28,006 nucleotides of DNA from Polyrhizophydium stewartii (lineage: Eukaryota; Chytridiomycota; Chytridiomycetes; Rhizophydiales), in the NCBI GenBank assembly GCA_027604665.1, contig JADGIZ010000085.1:1-28006 (forward strand), given 5' to 3'. Position 1 is the stretch's first letter. The number at the start of each line of letters is the position of its first letter. The notes below the pieces were generated by a model. The model was not told where the DNA came from. It ran no database searches and saw nothing but the letters and a program-made list of their open reading frames with translations. Made by a program: the position numbers and the translations under genes. Below are positions 1-11,600 of this stretch, piece by piece.

Positions 1-329
1 CCAGTGCACACACCCCCATACCCCGCACACCCCACCGTACACAAGGCGTACCGCCCGGGTCAGCCCGCGGCCCGGCCGCTCATCACCGCACCGAGTCTCG
101 TGCACCCACCACCACCACCACCACCAACGCCGCCGCCAAGCTCCTGCGGGTTGAACTTGGCCGACATCCGCAGGTGCGACTGCCGCCGGAACCGGTACTG
201 CTCCGGCAGCGCGGGCATCGCCGGCGCTGCCTCGCACCGGTGCGACCGCTCCTTGCCAAACTCCACTGGTGCGCCGCACTGCCGGCACTGGATCTCCGGC
301 ATGATCGAGTAGTACGCCGAGCTGACCAT
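1..329 (-). CDS. 5' exon of a zinc-finger protein, partial at the left edge
   Basis: On the minus strand an ATG at 329-327 opens a frame of about 65 well-formed residues. It contains the spacing Cys-x2-Cys-x11-His-x-Cys (CRQCG ... SHRC), a C2HC zinc-finger-like knuckle, followed by a short Pro/Ala stretch and a basic segment. The frame then runs into a poly-Gly tract encoded by a GGT repeat near 105-130, and splicing probably occurs before or inside it. A CTGAC branch-like motif lies near 58-64 but no acceptor follows before the edge, so the remaining exons are outside the window. Similar Cys/His knuckles occur at the start of some fungal LIM-domain proteins, but that link is a guess from one motif. 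The exact exon end is unknown and the function is not assigned. It lies downstream of the kinase gene on the same strand. Confidence 0.45.
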
Positions 330-341
330 GCTGCCGTGCGC

Positions 342-430
342 GGTGTGTGTGTGGGTGTGTGGGTGTGTGGGTGGTTGGGTGTGTGTGTGTGTGTGTGTGT
401 GTGCGCTTGTGTGTGGGCGTGTGTCTGCGT
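342..430. repeat. GT/CA dinucleotide microsatellite
   Basis: An imperfect GT-rich tract whose purest part spans about 374-402, interrupted by GGGTGT units. It sits between the stop of the kinase gene (577) and the start of the zinc-finger gene (329), so it falls in the 5' flank of the latter. The open frames crossing it are Thr-His or Cys-Val repeats and are not genes. The rest of 330-576 shows nothing else I can name. Confidence 0.9.
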
Positions 431-576
431 GGGTGTCGGCATATGGACCGCAGGCACATGGCCCAACAGAACGAGCTCCATGTTCGCTTGGACGCGACAT
501 CAACATCAACGACCATCTCTTTTCTCCCGAACCACCACACCACCACGACCACGACCACCATCACTCGAGTCGGTGA

Positions 577-2634
577 TCACGCAGGAAAGAGATCGCCCGA
601 TGACCCTGGCGCCCGGCCGAGGTTCTTGAGCTTGGAGACGGCCTTGAGGACCGTGAAAAGCGATCTGACCTGGACGACGGCGGCGTCCACGTCGCTCTGG
701 GTGATTTCTGTCACGAGCGACTCGCAGTTCTGTTCCTTGGAGACCATGGGCAGGCGGCCGTTGTCCGTGACCCACGGATGCACCCTGAGCTGGTCCATGG
801 TGATGCGGTCGTCTGGGTTCTTTGCGAGTCTGAGCGCGATGACGGGGACGGCCGTACATGCGTGTCAGCACGCGCAAGTGCATCCAAGTTGATCGCTGGG
901 TGGTGGGATGACGGGATGTGCCGGGTGATTGAGACGCACAGCTTCTCGAGGAGGTCCTTGAGTCGCGGGTCGATGCCGGGCGGGTATTGCGGCCTGCGTG
1001 CGCCAAAGCGGCATACAGCAACATCAACGTCAGCCTCAGCTATCCACTCGACTCGCCCTGCCTCATCTCTGCCCTTTTTACGCCCCACAACAGACACGCA
1101 CACACACACAAGCACACACACAAACACGGCGACTGTGCAGCAAAAGCGAGCATCACGCAAAGGCCGGAACGCACTCTTGTGAGCGGATCGACTCGTACAG
1201 ATCCAGCATGGACCGGCCGTTGAAGGGCAGGCGCCCAAACGACATGCAGTACAGCGTCACGCCAATGGCCCAGATGTCAAGCAGCTTGGCGCTGAGGTCG
1301 CCGTGTCTCGCTACATCCAGAGAAGCAATCAGAAGCAAGGAGTCAGAGTCTCAATCAATCCAAAGCCGAATCAAGGTCGAGCAAATCGCGCCAAGAGTGT
1401 GCGGGGGCCGGCGGCGGTGAACGCACCCACGCACATCTCCGGCGCATAAAACGCCGGCGAGCCCGCCGACTTGTTCACGGTGCCAATCTCGCGCGTGAAG
1501 ATCTCCGAGACGCCAAAGTCGACAATCTTGAGTGTGCCGTCCTTGGAGATGAGCATGTTGTCGGGCTGCGCACGTGCATGCCACCCACCGGCGGCGTCCC
1601 ACACCGAGCGCCAAGCCCCGCATCGCAGAGCAGCGTGCAGCGCATTCAACGGTCGGCGTGTGTGAGCATCAAGCGAGGAGTGCTGGCTTCCACATCTCAA
1701 AGTGGTGCTTGGCTCGCGGCGATCCCGCAGTGACCGGCCTCACCTTGATGTCTGCGCATTGCGGCCAAGCCGAGCGGGCCGGGTCAGCATGAGCGGGTCG
1801 CGGGCGGGCCGTGCGCCATGCGGCCGGGAGCAGCACGCCCAAAGCAGCGCACCTCGATGCGCAATGTCGTGCTCGTGCACTGCGGGGCCAACCAGTGACG
1901 ATGGGAGCGGGGTGGCAGAGGCGGTCGAGGCACAGGTAGCGCACAGGACGCATCGTCAGCCTGCATGCCAATGCCGCAGCAAGCCTGCGGATCCCCAGCG
2001 CAAGAGCACGCACGGTACTCGATGCCCAGCAGGATCTCCTGAAAGTACTGGCGCGACAGATCGGTCGGCAGCGGCTGTGCCGAGCGCTCGAGGCTGATGT
2101 CCATCAGAGCGCCCTTTTCGCACAGCTCAAAGACCATGAACAGCGAGTCCTGCCCCCCACCCCGTCCCGAGACCCCGCGCCGCGTCAGCATTCGGTATTG
2201 AGGACAGCCGCGAGGACCAGAGTGCGTCGCGGTCCAGACGGAGCGCATGCGCGCCGGCGCACCTGGTTTGGGTCGTCGAGGACCTCGAACAGCTTGACGA
2301 CGTTGTTGTGGTTGAGCTTCTTGAGAATGGCAATCTCGCCGCGCACGAGGTCGATGGGGTTGTCCGACTTGGCGGCAGCCAGGGCCGCATGGCCGCCGTT
2401 GGCCGCCGCGGCGCCGGGGGCGGCGCCACGGCCCCGCCCGCGGCCGCGGCCGCGGAAGGCGCCGTAGATGCCGCCGTTCTTCATGGCCTGCTGCTTGCGC
2501 AGCTTGGTCTTGCTGAACTCCTTGATGGCCACGAGCGTGTTCGAGTCGGTGTCGAGGGCGAGATGCACGATGCCGAAGCTGCCAGAGCCCAGCACCCGCT
2601 TGATCACGTAGTGGTTCAGGCGGCGCTCGCCGCC
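577..2634 (-). CDS. CaMKK-like Ser/Thr protein kinase
   Basis: Probable upstream kinase of the CaMKK/SNF1-activating group, which phosphorylates activation loops of AMPK/SNF1-type and related kinases. Exons on the minus strand: 2634-2263, 2149-2014, 1879-1853, 1751-1744, 1565-1427, 1310-1175, 993-940 and 829-577. They sum to 1125 nt, 374 codons plus stop, with every phase matching. Visible are the Gly loop (GSGSFG, residues 16-21), VAIK with Lys38, a basic Gly/Arg- and Ala-rich insert between beta-3 and helix C as in the CaMKK RP insert, HRDIKPDN, DFG in KIVDFGVS, APE, DIWAIGVTLYC, and a C-terminal segment after the HPWV block. The N-terminus is unresolved: upstream of 2634 the frame stays open to an ATG at 3024, but that stretch is antisense to the conserved start of the TOM1 gene. 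Most introns use GTGCGT or GTGCGC donors and several have CTGAC. Confidence 0.88.
1094..1126. repeat. CA microsatellite inside a kinase intron
   Basis: A short (CA)n/(CACA-AG) tract within the 994-1174 intron of the kinase gene. It does not touch the donor, the acceptor or the CTGAC branch-like motif near the acceptor. Confidence 0.85.
1744..1879 (-). other. two consecutive kinase microexons (27 nt and 8 nt)
   Basis: The 27-nt exon 1879-1853 follows an AG acceptor (CCCCGCAG) and precedes a GTGCGC donor. It completes a Leu codon and encodes HEHDIAHR plus the first base of the catalytic Asp codon. The 8-nt exon 1751-1744 (ACATCAAG) follows GCGCAG and precedes GTGAGG. It completes Asp and adds Ile-Lys. 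The next exon starts with Pro-Asp-Asn. Together they rebuild the canonical HRDIKPDN loop with phases 1-1-0. The intron between them (1752-1852) has a CTGAC motif. No other path through 1566-2013 gives an HRD loop in frame. The prediction rests on family conservation and splice signals, without transcript data. Confidence 0.8.
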
Positions 2635-5600
2635 CTCGGCAGCGAGTCGGCCGTGCCCGACGCGGATCTCGCGGCCGCGCTCGACCCGCTGGTCGACGAC
2701 TGGCCGTGGCAGAAGACGGACCTGTTCCACTGGATCCCCGTGCTCAACCGTCTCGATGCGATCCTCGAGCGCATCGTCGCAGAGTACGGCCTGCCCGACC
2801 AGAAGGCGCCCTTTTCCGAGCAAGACCGGCGCCTGCTCCGCTCCATCCTCGCCCTCTCGCGCGTGCTGTGGGAGAACTCCACCAACCGCGTGCTCTACAA
2901 CTCGTTCGAGGTTCGTCGGCCTTCCGCGGAGTGCCCCACCCGCACCCCCTGCCCGCCGCCGCGCTGCCTGCGGCCGCTCCCGCTGCCGCAGTGGTGGCGT
3001 GCGCGGCCGCCGCGGCCGCCGCACCCTTGCTCAATCGCTCTCCGGTGCTGACCCGACTGCCGACAGCACCTGGCCTCGCTCCTCGGCACATCGGATCTCG
3101 ACGTCCTCATCGAGGTGCTGCGCTTCATGCTCAAGCCCGCCCAGCGCACCCAGTCCCAGCGCTCGATGCGCTCCAACTTCAGCAAGGCCATCGATCGCCT
3201 GCAGGTCCTTGCCCAGAAATGGCCGGGCGCAAAGGAGTTTGGCATCGACATGGCCGACATGGCCTCGCTTGCCCCTCCGCCGACCACCGACCCGGCGGCC
3301 GCTGCTGCGACCGCCGCTGCCACCAACGTCGCCGCCATTTCCACCTCGTCCACCGAGCCTGCCGCAAGCGCGGCCGTGCTCGACGCGCTGCAGGTGCCCG
3401 AGGAGCTGCTCGTCATCAAGTACGAGTTTTACCGCATCGCCCAGCCGTCCAGGGACGCCGCCCAGCCAAGCGTCGGATCGTCGGCATCGCCCGTCGAAGC
3501 AACCGCCGAGCCGCACGCAGAGTCGGCGAACAAGATGCCCAGGACGCCAAAGGCCCAGACGGCCCCGTCGCCGTTTGTCGAGTCTGACGGCAAGCACAAG
3601 CACAAGCAGCCCCAGCAGCGCGCAACAGCCTCCGATGGCCTGGTGGCCATCGCCGTCCCGCCTGCAACCTGGGCAGACAAATCCGAGACCGCCGTGCTTG
3701 CCGAGCTCAAGGCGCAGTACCAGGTCCCAGCCGACCACACCTTTGCCCTCTTCCACCGCATCCGCCTGACCATGTGCCTGCGCAACACCGAGCGCCGCCG
3801 TCGGCTCGTCGCCGTGCGGGTGCTCGCCATCGCCGTTCTGCGTGAGTGTTGGCTGCCCGAACCCAGATGCGCCGTTGCTGCCGCGGGCCTCTCCATGCGA
3901 GCTCACACGCCGTGTCGCGCCGTCTCCCAGTGAGCATCATCCCCGAGGACCAGGCTCAGTCCAAGCTGTTCCTCTACGAGCCCGATCTGATCCAGCGCCT
4001 CGCCGATCTGCTCTCCCCGACAGGCATGTTCGACCAGACGCTGCAGGCAGCCGCCATCTTTGCGCTTGGTGCCATCTCGGCGTATCGCAGCCGCTTCAAC
4101 GACGTGCTTGCTGCACTCAACGTCGGCGCCAACCACGGCGTGCTGATGCATGTGCTGCGCCAGGTTGTGCGCGCCATGGAGACAGACGGTGCGTTCCGCT
4201 TGCTTGCCGACCCCTCAGCCGCCCTGTGCCAGCCAACAGCTCACGCTCTCTGTCTCGCAGCGATGCGCACGACGTCTGATCTCGCCGACGCCGTTATTGT
4301 GCTCACGTCGCTGCTGGCCGTGATTCCCTCGTCCGGCGGTCTGCTCGTGAGCGCCGGCATCGTGCCGCTCCTCGTCTCGACGGTGGCGATCCCGTTTGCG
4401 TCCCAGACCAAACATATTGCGCGCTGCATCAGCATGCTTGACTCGATCCTGTACTCGATGCCAACGTCGCTTGCAGCCTTCACCGCCGCCAACGGCATCG
4501 AGGCGTATGTCATCCGCATCCAAAACGACGTCGAGGCGTGCATTCAGATCGCATCTCGCATTGACCTCTCGGTCTTCACGCCGTCGTCGGCAATCGACTC
4601 CGCTGCGTCGCCTGAGCACAAGGAGCTTGCCAGCCGTGTGCCCATCTTGCGTGCCACCATCAAGCTCATCTTCCACACAATGCAGACCTCGGGCACCGCC
4701 GACGGCATGCGCAACCTGATCGACAGCTCGCTGCCGCAGTCGCTCCTGGCCATTTTTTCAAACGCCAAGCTCTTTGGCCTCCTGACTGTCTTTGGCCTGG
4801 CCGTCAACATCATGTCGACGTTCATCCACAACGACCCCACGACGCTGCCCATTCTGCAGGAGGCCCGCATCACCCACGCGTTCCTTGCCGCCGCAAAGGA
4901 GCAGCTACCCGCGTCCGCAGAGGTTATCTCGGCGCTGCCCAACGCCTTTGGCGCCGTGTGCCTCAACGAGGCCGGCCTCGAAGAGTTCAAGCGCGAGAAC
5001 CCGATCGAGCGCTTCCTGTCCGTCTTCACAAGCGAGGAGCACCTGCGCACGCTCCAGGACAACGAGGTCCCGCATCTCGTGGGCAACTCGATGGAAGAGC
5101 TGATGCGCCACCACCCGGCACTCAAGGACTCGGTCCTGACGGGCGTCATCTCGGTTCTCAATCGCATCGCCGACGTGGGCGAGACCACACCGCTCTCGGC
5201 CGAAGAGCTCGAGTCTTGCGCGCTCATTGTCAAGGCCCCGGACGCAGACGTCCCCATGGCCGACACAGACACCGACCCCGATTCCAAGAAGCAGACGAAG
5301 CCAGAGAATCGCATTGCGCAGCTAATTGACGTTGGCTCCCGCTTTGTCGAGGGCGTCTTTCAGAACGTCAACCACTGCAAGGACTTTGTGCGGCTGGGCG
5401 GCCTGGATCCGCTTCTACGCCTACTCGCTCTGCGCACGGTGCCGTACGACTTTTCGTCGTCGCAAATGTCGTTCTCGCTGTCGTTCCTATTCAAGTCCAT
5501 GCTCGACACCAACCTAAACGAGATTGGCGTCAAGCTCATCAAGCTCTTCAACGAGTCGTACGAGGCCGCGGCTCCCGTGATCGAGCACACTGGCCCAGAC

Positions 5601-8600
5601 AGCGTGCTGCACAAGTACATCATGCTCGGCGCGCAGCCACAGCCCGCGGACGACCCCGAATCGGCTGCCAAGATCCGCGAGGCGCAAACCGTCTTCCGCA
5701 GCCTGGTCACGCTGTTGTGGCTCCTCCGCCTGCTGGCCGATCTCTTTGCCACGCACCCGGCGTCGCACACCAAGACAGTCGTCTCGATTGTGCACATTTT
5801 TGGCGGCGGCGAGGGCGAGAAGCTCATCCACCGCCTCGGCCAGCTGCAGCGCGTGTGCTACTGGGAGCGTATCCTGCTGTCCAAGGTCCTCCCTGAGGCG
5901 TGGTACTCGAAGCAGAAGGACTCTGCTGAGTCGGCCAATGCTCCCGAGACGGCGATCGGCACTGCAGGTGCAGCTGGCGCTCAGACGGTCGACGCGGAAA
6001 TGTCAACGTCAACGTCGACCGCGACCGCCGTCGGCCGCCATGATACTTCGGCACCCGAGACCACGGCCGCTGGTGCCCTCGCATCGGCGTTTGCGGACTC
6101 GTCCACGTCGGCCGCCTTCCCCGAAGGAATGCAGACTGACGAGCCGGTTGCCTCCGCAGAGTCTGGCGACGCGCTGGCCAAGGAGGCCAAGGACGCCGAC
6201 TCGCCGGCCGCAAAGAACACCCGCATGATCGTGCACATTCTTGTCGAGGCCCCCGAGTTACTCAACATCACGCTCAAGGCCATCGTCAAGCTGCTGTGTG
6301 GACGCCGCGGCAACGAGTCGAGCAGCCGCGCCGCGATCCAGGGCGTCATCAGCCAGATTGCTCTGCTGCTGCTCGACCACTTCCGCTTCCCGCGCGCTGC
6401 CATCTCTGCCGACCCGTCCCTGGACGTCAGTTCACTGCACTTCCAGGCGCTTGGCGTCTCGCTCGTCCGGCGCATGTGCCAGGAAGACCGCGACACGCTG
6501 TTTGTCAACACGATTGTCTTCAACGCGTTTGCGCAGGCCGGCGGTCTCGATTGCATGCTCGATCTGGCGCGCAGGTCGTTCGCGATCTGCAGGGATGCGG
6601 CAGCCAAGCGCGAAGCAGAGGATGTGTCGCTCGAGTCGCTCTCGGTCGGCAGCCTCGAGGTGGTTGCCAACAGCCTTCTCGAGCGTATCCTGGGCTTCCT
6701 CGACTTTGTGACCAACAACCGGATGTTCCACGATTCGCCGCACACCATCACGCTCGCGGCCCGCCAAAAGGACAAGTCTGCTGCGGACTACTTTGACCAG
6801 TACGGCTTCTTTGCGCGCCTGCGCCTGTCGGTCTTGCAGGTTCTGGTTGAGATGTGGCGCGACCCGTATCTCTTGAGCGCGCTGCCCGTTGTGCAAGTCA
6901 GCGTGATTTCGCCCCTGACGCGCATCATGATGTCGCAAGGCGAGGAGGCGCCGCGCGTCGACCCGGCTGCTGCTGCGCTCTCGGGCGTCACGCCCACGCC
7001 GCGCAGCCACAACGTCTTTGCGTCCTTGTTTGGCCGGCCGGCTGCTCCACCACCCGTCGTTGCGGACCCTGTCCAGGTCGAGCTGCTGTGCGAGATGGGC
7101 TTCCCGCGGGCAGCCGTCGAGTCGGCTCTGGTTCGGTGCGGCAACAACGCGGCCCGTGCCGCCGAGTACCTGATCACCAACCCGCACTTTGTCGCCACGG
7201 CCGCGATGCATGCTGCGTCGGCGTCGAACTCGTCTGCCACGCCTGCCGCGGCGGCACCGGCATCAACATCAAGCGCTCCTGCTGCCGCCGCGACTCCTGC
7301 GACTCCTGCGGACGGGGGATCTTCGTCCGCTGGTGCATCTGCTGCTCAAGACGTCGCTCCAGACGCTCCTGCTGCTTCGGAATCTGCTGGATCGAGTGCT
7401 GCTGGCCCGAGCGCCACCGCTGCTGCTGGCGCAGAGGCCGCTGCTGAGGCCATGGACGAGGACGATGCCGAACTTCTGGCTCAGGCACTTGCGCTATCGA
7501 CCGAACCCCCCGCTGACGCCATGGACGTGTCCGTGTCGGATACGACGGCTGCCACGGCTTCTACTCCCGCTGCGGCGCCAACCGCGGACAAGGAGAGTGC
7601 CAAGGGCGAGAGCAGCGACCCCAAGGGCAAGGGCAAGGCCAAGGCTAAGGAGCCCGAGGTGCCGCCAGAGCTTGCCAAGCTCACGGCGTTGCGCAACGAG
7701 ATCCGCGACGATCTGTTGATGATCTCGTTTGCGCTGCTGGATGCCAGCGGCGAGTCGGTCCTGTTCAGCATCCGCGACCTGCTCGCGGCGACGCTCAAGG
7801 ACGACGGCAGCCGGCTTGCCAACTTGCTGCTTGCCGAGGTCGAGGCGCATCTTGGCGCGGCCTTTGTGGGCAAGCCCATGGGCGGCCGCAACAAGGCAAC
7901 GCCGCTTGCGCTGCGCATGCGGCTGCTTCTGCTGTACGCGTGCGACGCGACCCTCCAGACGAACATGCTCCAGACGTCGGCGCAGCTGATCCTGCGCCTG
8001 CTGGAGCTCATCTCGCAGGGCACGCCGACGCCCGGCAACGAGCTGTCGGCGATGCTGGTGCTCGTGCTATCGTATCTCTCGGTGATGTCGAACCCCGTCG
8101 AGGACAAGTTTGAGCACCAGCAGGTTGCGGAAGGCGCGCAGCCCAAGGTGCCCGACACCAAGTCTGTTCTGCCCAAGATCCAGACGGCGGCGCTTGAGCG
8201 GCTTGTCGAGGCGCTGGTGCGAATCAGCAGCCTGGAGAATCTTGATCTCAACTCGCTGCAGGCGATCAGCAGCCTGGTGATGGTTCTGACGCGCGATTCG
8301 GCGGTTGCGGTGCGCTTCTTTGAGATTGGCGGCGTGTCGGCGCTCATGTCTGCACGCCACATGGGCCTGTTCGCCGCGCAGCAGACGCTTGCGGTGCTGT
8401 CGCTGCGGCATCTTGTTGAGGCGCGGCCCGTGCTCGACGAGGCCATGGACCGTGAGGTGCGCGCGTGGTTCCACGCGCCGCGCCAGCGGCCTGCGGATCT
8501 GGTCACGTTTGTCAAGGGCGCGAGCGCGCTGTGTCTGCGCGACCCGGAGGCCTTTGTGCGCGCGGTTACGGCTGCGTGCAAGCTCTCCAAGGTCGATGTC

Positions 8601-11600
8601 AAGGGCTTCAATGCGGTTATTACGCTGCGCGACATGGAAGAGGCCGAGCAGACGACAGTTGTTGCTGGGGCTCCCGGCGGTGCGGGTGCCGCTGGCGAAG
8701 GCAGCGGCGCTGCTGCCGACGCGACGACGGTTGCTTCGGACGTTGAGATGGCCGAGCCGGCTGGATCTGCCTCGTCGACGGGACCTGCGGCCATGGCCAC
8801 GACGCCGACAAAGAGCCCGCACCTTACGCCAGAGGCGCTTGGCGAAGAGCACCTGTCTGCCTCTGCTGGCGCCGTGGTGCAGTTCCTGGTGCACGAGCTG
8901 CTTTCGCTGCGCCACTACTCGGTGACATCGCCGCCCGACGGCGTTGTGCCGCCGCTCGACAAGACGGACCTGAGCCAGCCGTTCTACACCAACCACATCC
9001 GGCGGCTCACGATGCTGCAGTACCTGACGGAGCTTGTGATCTCGTACCCGGTGTGCAAGATGGACGTGCTACACGCCTCGCACAGGCGCCATTCCAAGAC
9101 GCCGCCGCGCACGCTGGCGGGCGGCAAGAACCCGTTCCTGGTGCACATTCTCAACGACATCATCCCGCGTACACTGCGATTCGACCAGCCCGCCGAGTCG
9201 ACTGACGTGTCTGTCGAGCAGCGCATGGAGAGCGCCGAGAGTTTGTGGGGCATCTATCTCATCTGCTCGCTGTGTCTAAGTTCGTCCGAGGAGGCGCTCA
9301 ACGAGAAGAAGACGCGGCCCGAGCTTATCACGGTGCGCCGCGTTGTGCTGGACGCCATTTCCAAGAGCATCCGGGACACGCTCACGGCGTCGCCCGTGGC
9401 TGGCTCGTTGACTGCGACGCCCGGTGCTGCGCCGGCTTCTGTTGCGGTGGTGTCGGGCCCGGAGCACCACGCCATGACGACCGAGAAGCGGTACAGCCGC
9501 TTCCTTGCGTTTGGCGAGCTGTGCATGCGGCTGCTCTCTGGCCGACCGTCGAGCCCGCTGCACGGCGCGCGCCACGCCGAGGCGGGTGAAACCATGTCTG
9601 TGCAGATGGCGCGGATCATGATCGAGAAGAACTTTGTCGGGCATTTGACGTCGATCCTGGCCGAGGTGGATCTGGCGCACCCGGCGTGCGCGCGCGTGAC
9701 GACGACGGTGCTCAAGCCGCTCGAGCTGCTCACCAAGATTGCGGTCAAGATGGGACGCACGTCAGCTGCCGGCGGCCTTGCTGGCGGCGCCGCGTCTGCC
9801 TCGCGGTCGGCGGGTGCTGGCGGTGCTTCGGGTTCTACGGTCGCCATTGTGTCGGTCGAGGATCGGCTGGCTGGCGGCGCTGCTGGTGGTGGTGCTTCAG
9901 GCTCTGCCGCCAGAGCGAGATCCGGTGGCCGTGGCGGCCACGTTCATGTCATCTCGCTCGCAGACGATGCGCTCGGCGGCGCGGCCGCGCACGACTCTGA
10001 CGGCGCGGACTCTGACCGCGACATGACGGCGGAGGAGCACGAGATCTCGGACATGTACCGCAACTCGTCGCTGGGCATGTTCAGCGGCGAGACGAATCCT
10101 GTTGAGGAGCAGGACAGCGACGACGAGGAGGAAGGGTTCGAAGAGTTTTCTGACGAGGACGAGAGCGACGAGGATATGGATGACAGCGTGAGCTTGAATG
10201 CTGAATTCGAGCCTGGCTGGGCCGCGATGGTGCCGGAGTGTGAAGCTGATTTGCCTCTTTGGGGCGGGATGTGTTTGATGGTTCGCAGGAATCCGAGGGC
10301 GACGACGACATGGAGATTGTCGTGCCAGAGCCATTCCACGGTAACCAACCCGAGTTCACGTCATCCGAAGACGAGCATGTGATTCACGAGGAAACTGGAG
10401 ATGAGGTTGTCACTGACGACCAAGGCGACGTGTGGGTCACGGACGACGATGACGCCGAGGTCGAGGAAGGCGATGAAATGGTGGACGACGGCGACCACGA
10501 TGAGGGCGACGAGGGTGATGGCATCGGCCAGGGCCACGACGGCGATCAGGCTGTTGTTCGCGACGACTTTGACGGGGACGAAGGCGATGACGAAGGCGGC
10601 GATGACGATGCCGATGCCGATGACGAGGATGGAGACGAGGGCGACGATGACGATGCGGATGACGAGGAGGAGGATGACGAGGAGGTTGAGGGCGTCGACT
10701 TTGACGACATGTCGGACCTGCTCCGCGCCGATGCCGGTGTCGCCCACGCTGCTGGGTTTGTCTTTGCGGGCGACACGGCGGAGCTGGCCATGGGCACGCG
10801 GCCCAACCGCCGCCGGCCAGACGGCCGCCACTCGCTCGGCGCCGAGGCCAACGGCTTTGGCGGCCTTGCGGGACACGGCACGCTGCAGCTGGACCAGGAC
10901 GAGCTTGCGATCGCTGGATGGCATATCCGCGGCGCGGGGCCGGGCGGCGCTGCCGGTGCGGGCGGTGTGCCTGCGTCGTCGCATCGCGAGCCCATGACGC
11001 ACCCGCTGCTGCTCAACCCGGGCCAACCGCAGTCGGTGCTTGTCACGGATGCGATTGCGATGCACATTCCGTCGCAGCATGCGGCGAGCCACCACCACCA
11101 CCACATGCACCACCGCGACGACTACATGGGCCACGACTTTGCGGATCTGCGAGCGCTGCAAGGCATGACGGACCGCAATCCGATGCGCCGGCTGCAGCGC
11201 ATGCTCTCGCACGCTGCGGGCCACCGCAACGGGCTTGCGGCTGACCAGGGATCCGACTTTGGCGGCCCGGCGATGGGCGCTTCGCAGCCTGCGCACGGCG
11301 CGCAGGGCTCAGCTGCCGCGGGCAGGACGACCGCCAAGACGGACGAGGCGGCCAAGACGGAGCAGAACCTGCCGTCGCTTGCCGAGCGGCTTGCGTTTGT
11401 GCACAACCACATGTTCAGCCTGACGGACGAGCGCTGGAAGCAGGAGGCCGTGGGTGTCTTTGGTGCCCATGCGGCCGACAAGGCGCTGCGCGTTGTCAAT
11501 GCGATCCTGAACGCGCTTGTTCCCGAGGCGCTCGAGGAGGAGCGCGTTGCCAAGGAGAAGCTGGAGGCGGAGCGCAAGGCCCGCGCCGAGGCCGAGGAGG

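Noticed and set aside
4..312. Plus-strand open frame at the left edge
   Set aside because: Pro/His-rich shadow of the minus-strand zinc-finger exon and its GGT repeat.
7481..8800. Long antisense open frame inside the ligase gene (439 codons)
   Set aside because: Ser/Arg/Ala-rich, no recognisable motif, and lies opposite conserved TOM1 sequence; a by-product of high GC. The same applies to 11309-12955, 11935-13530 and 13319-14518.
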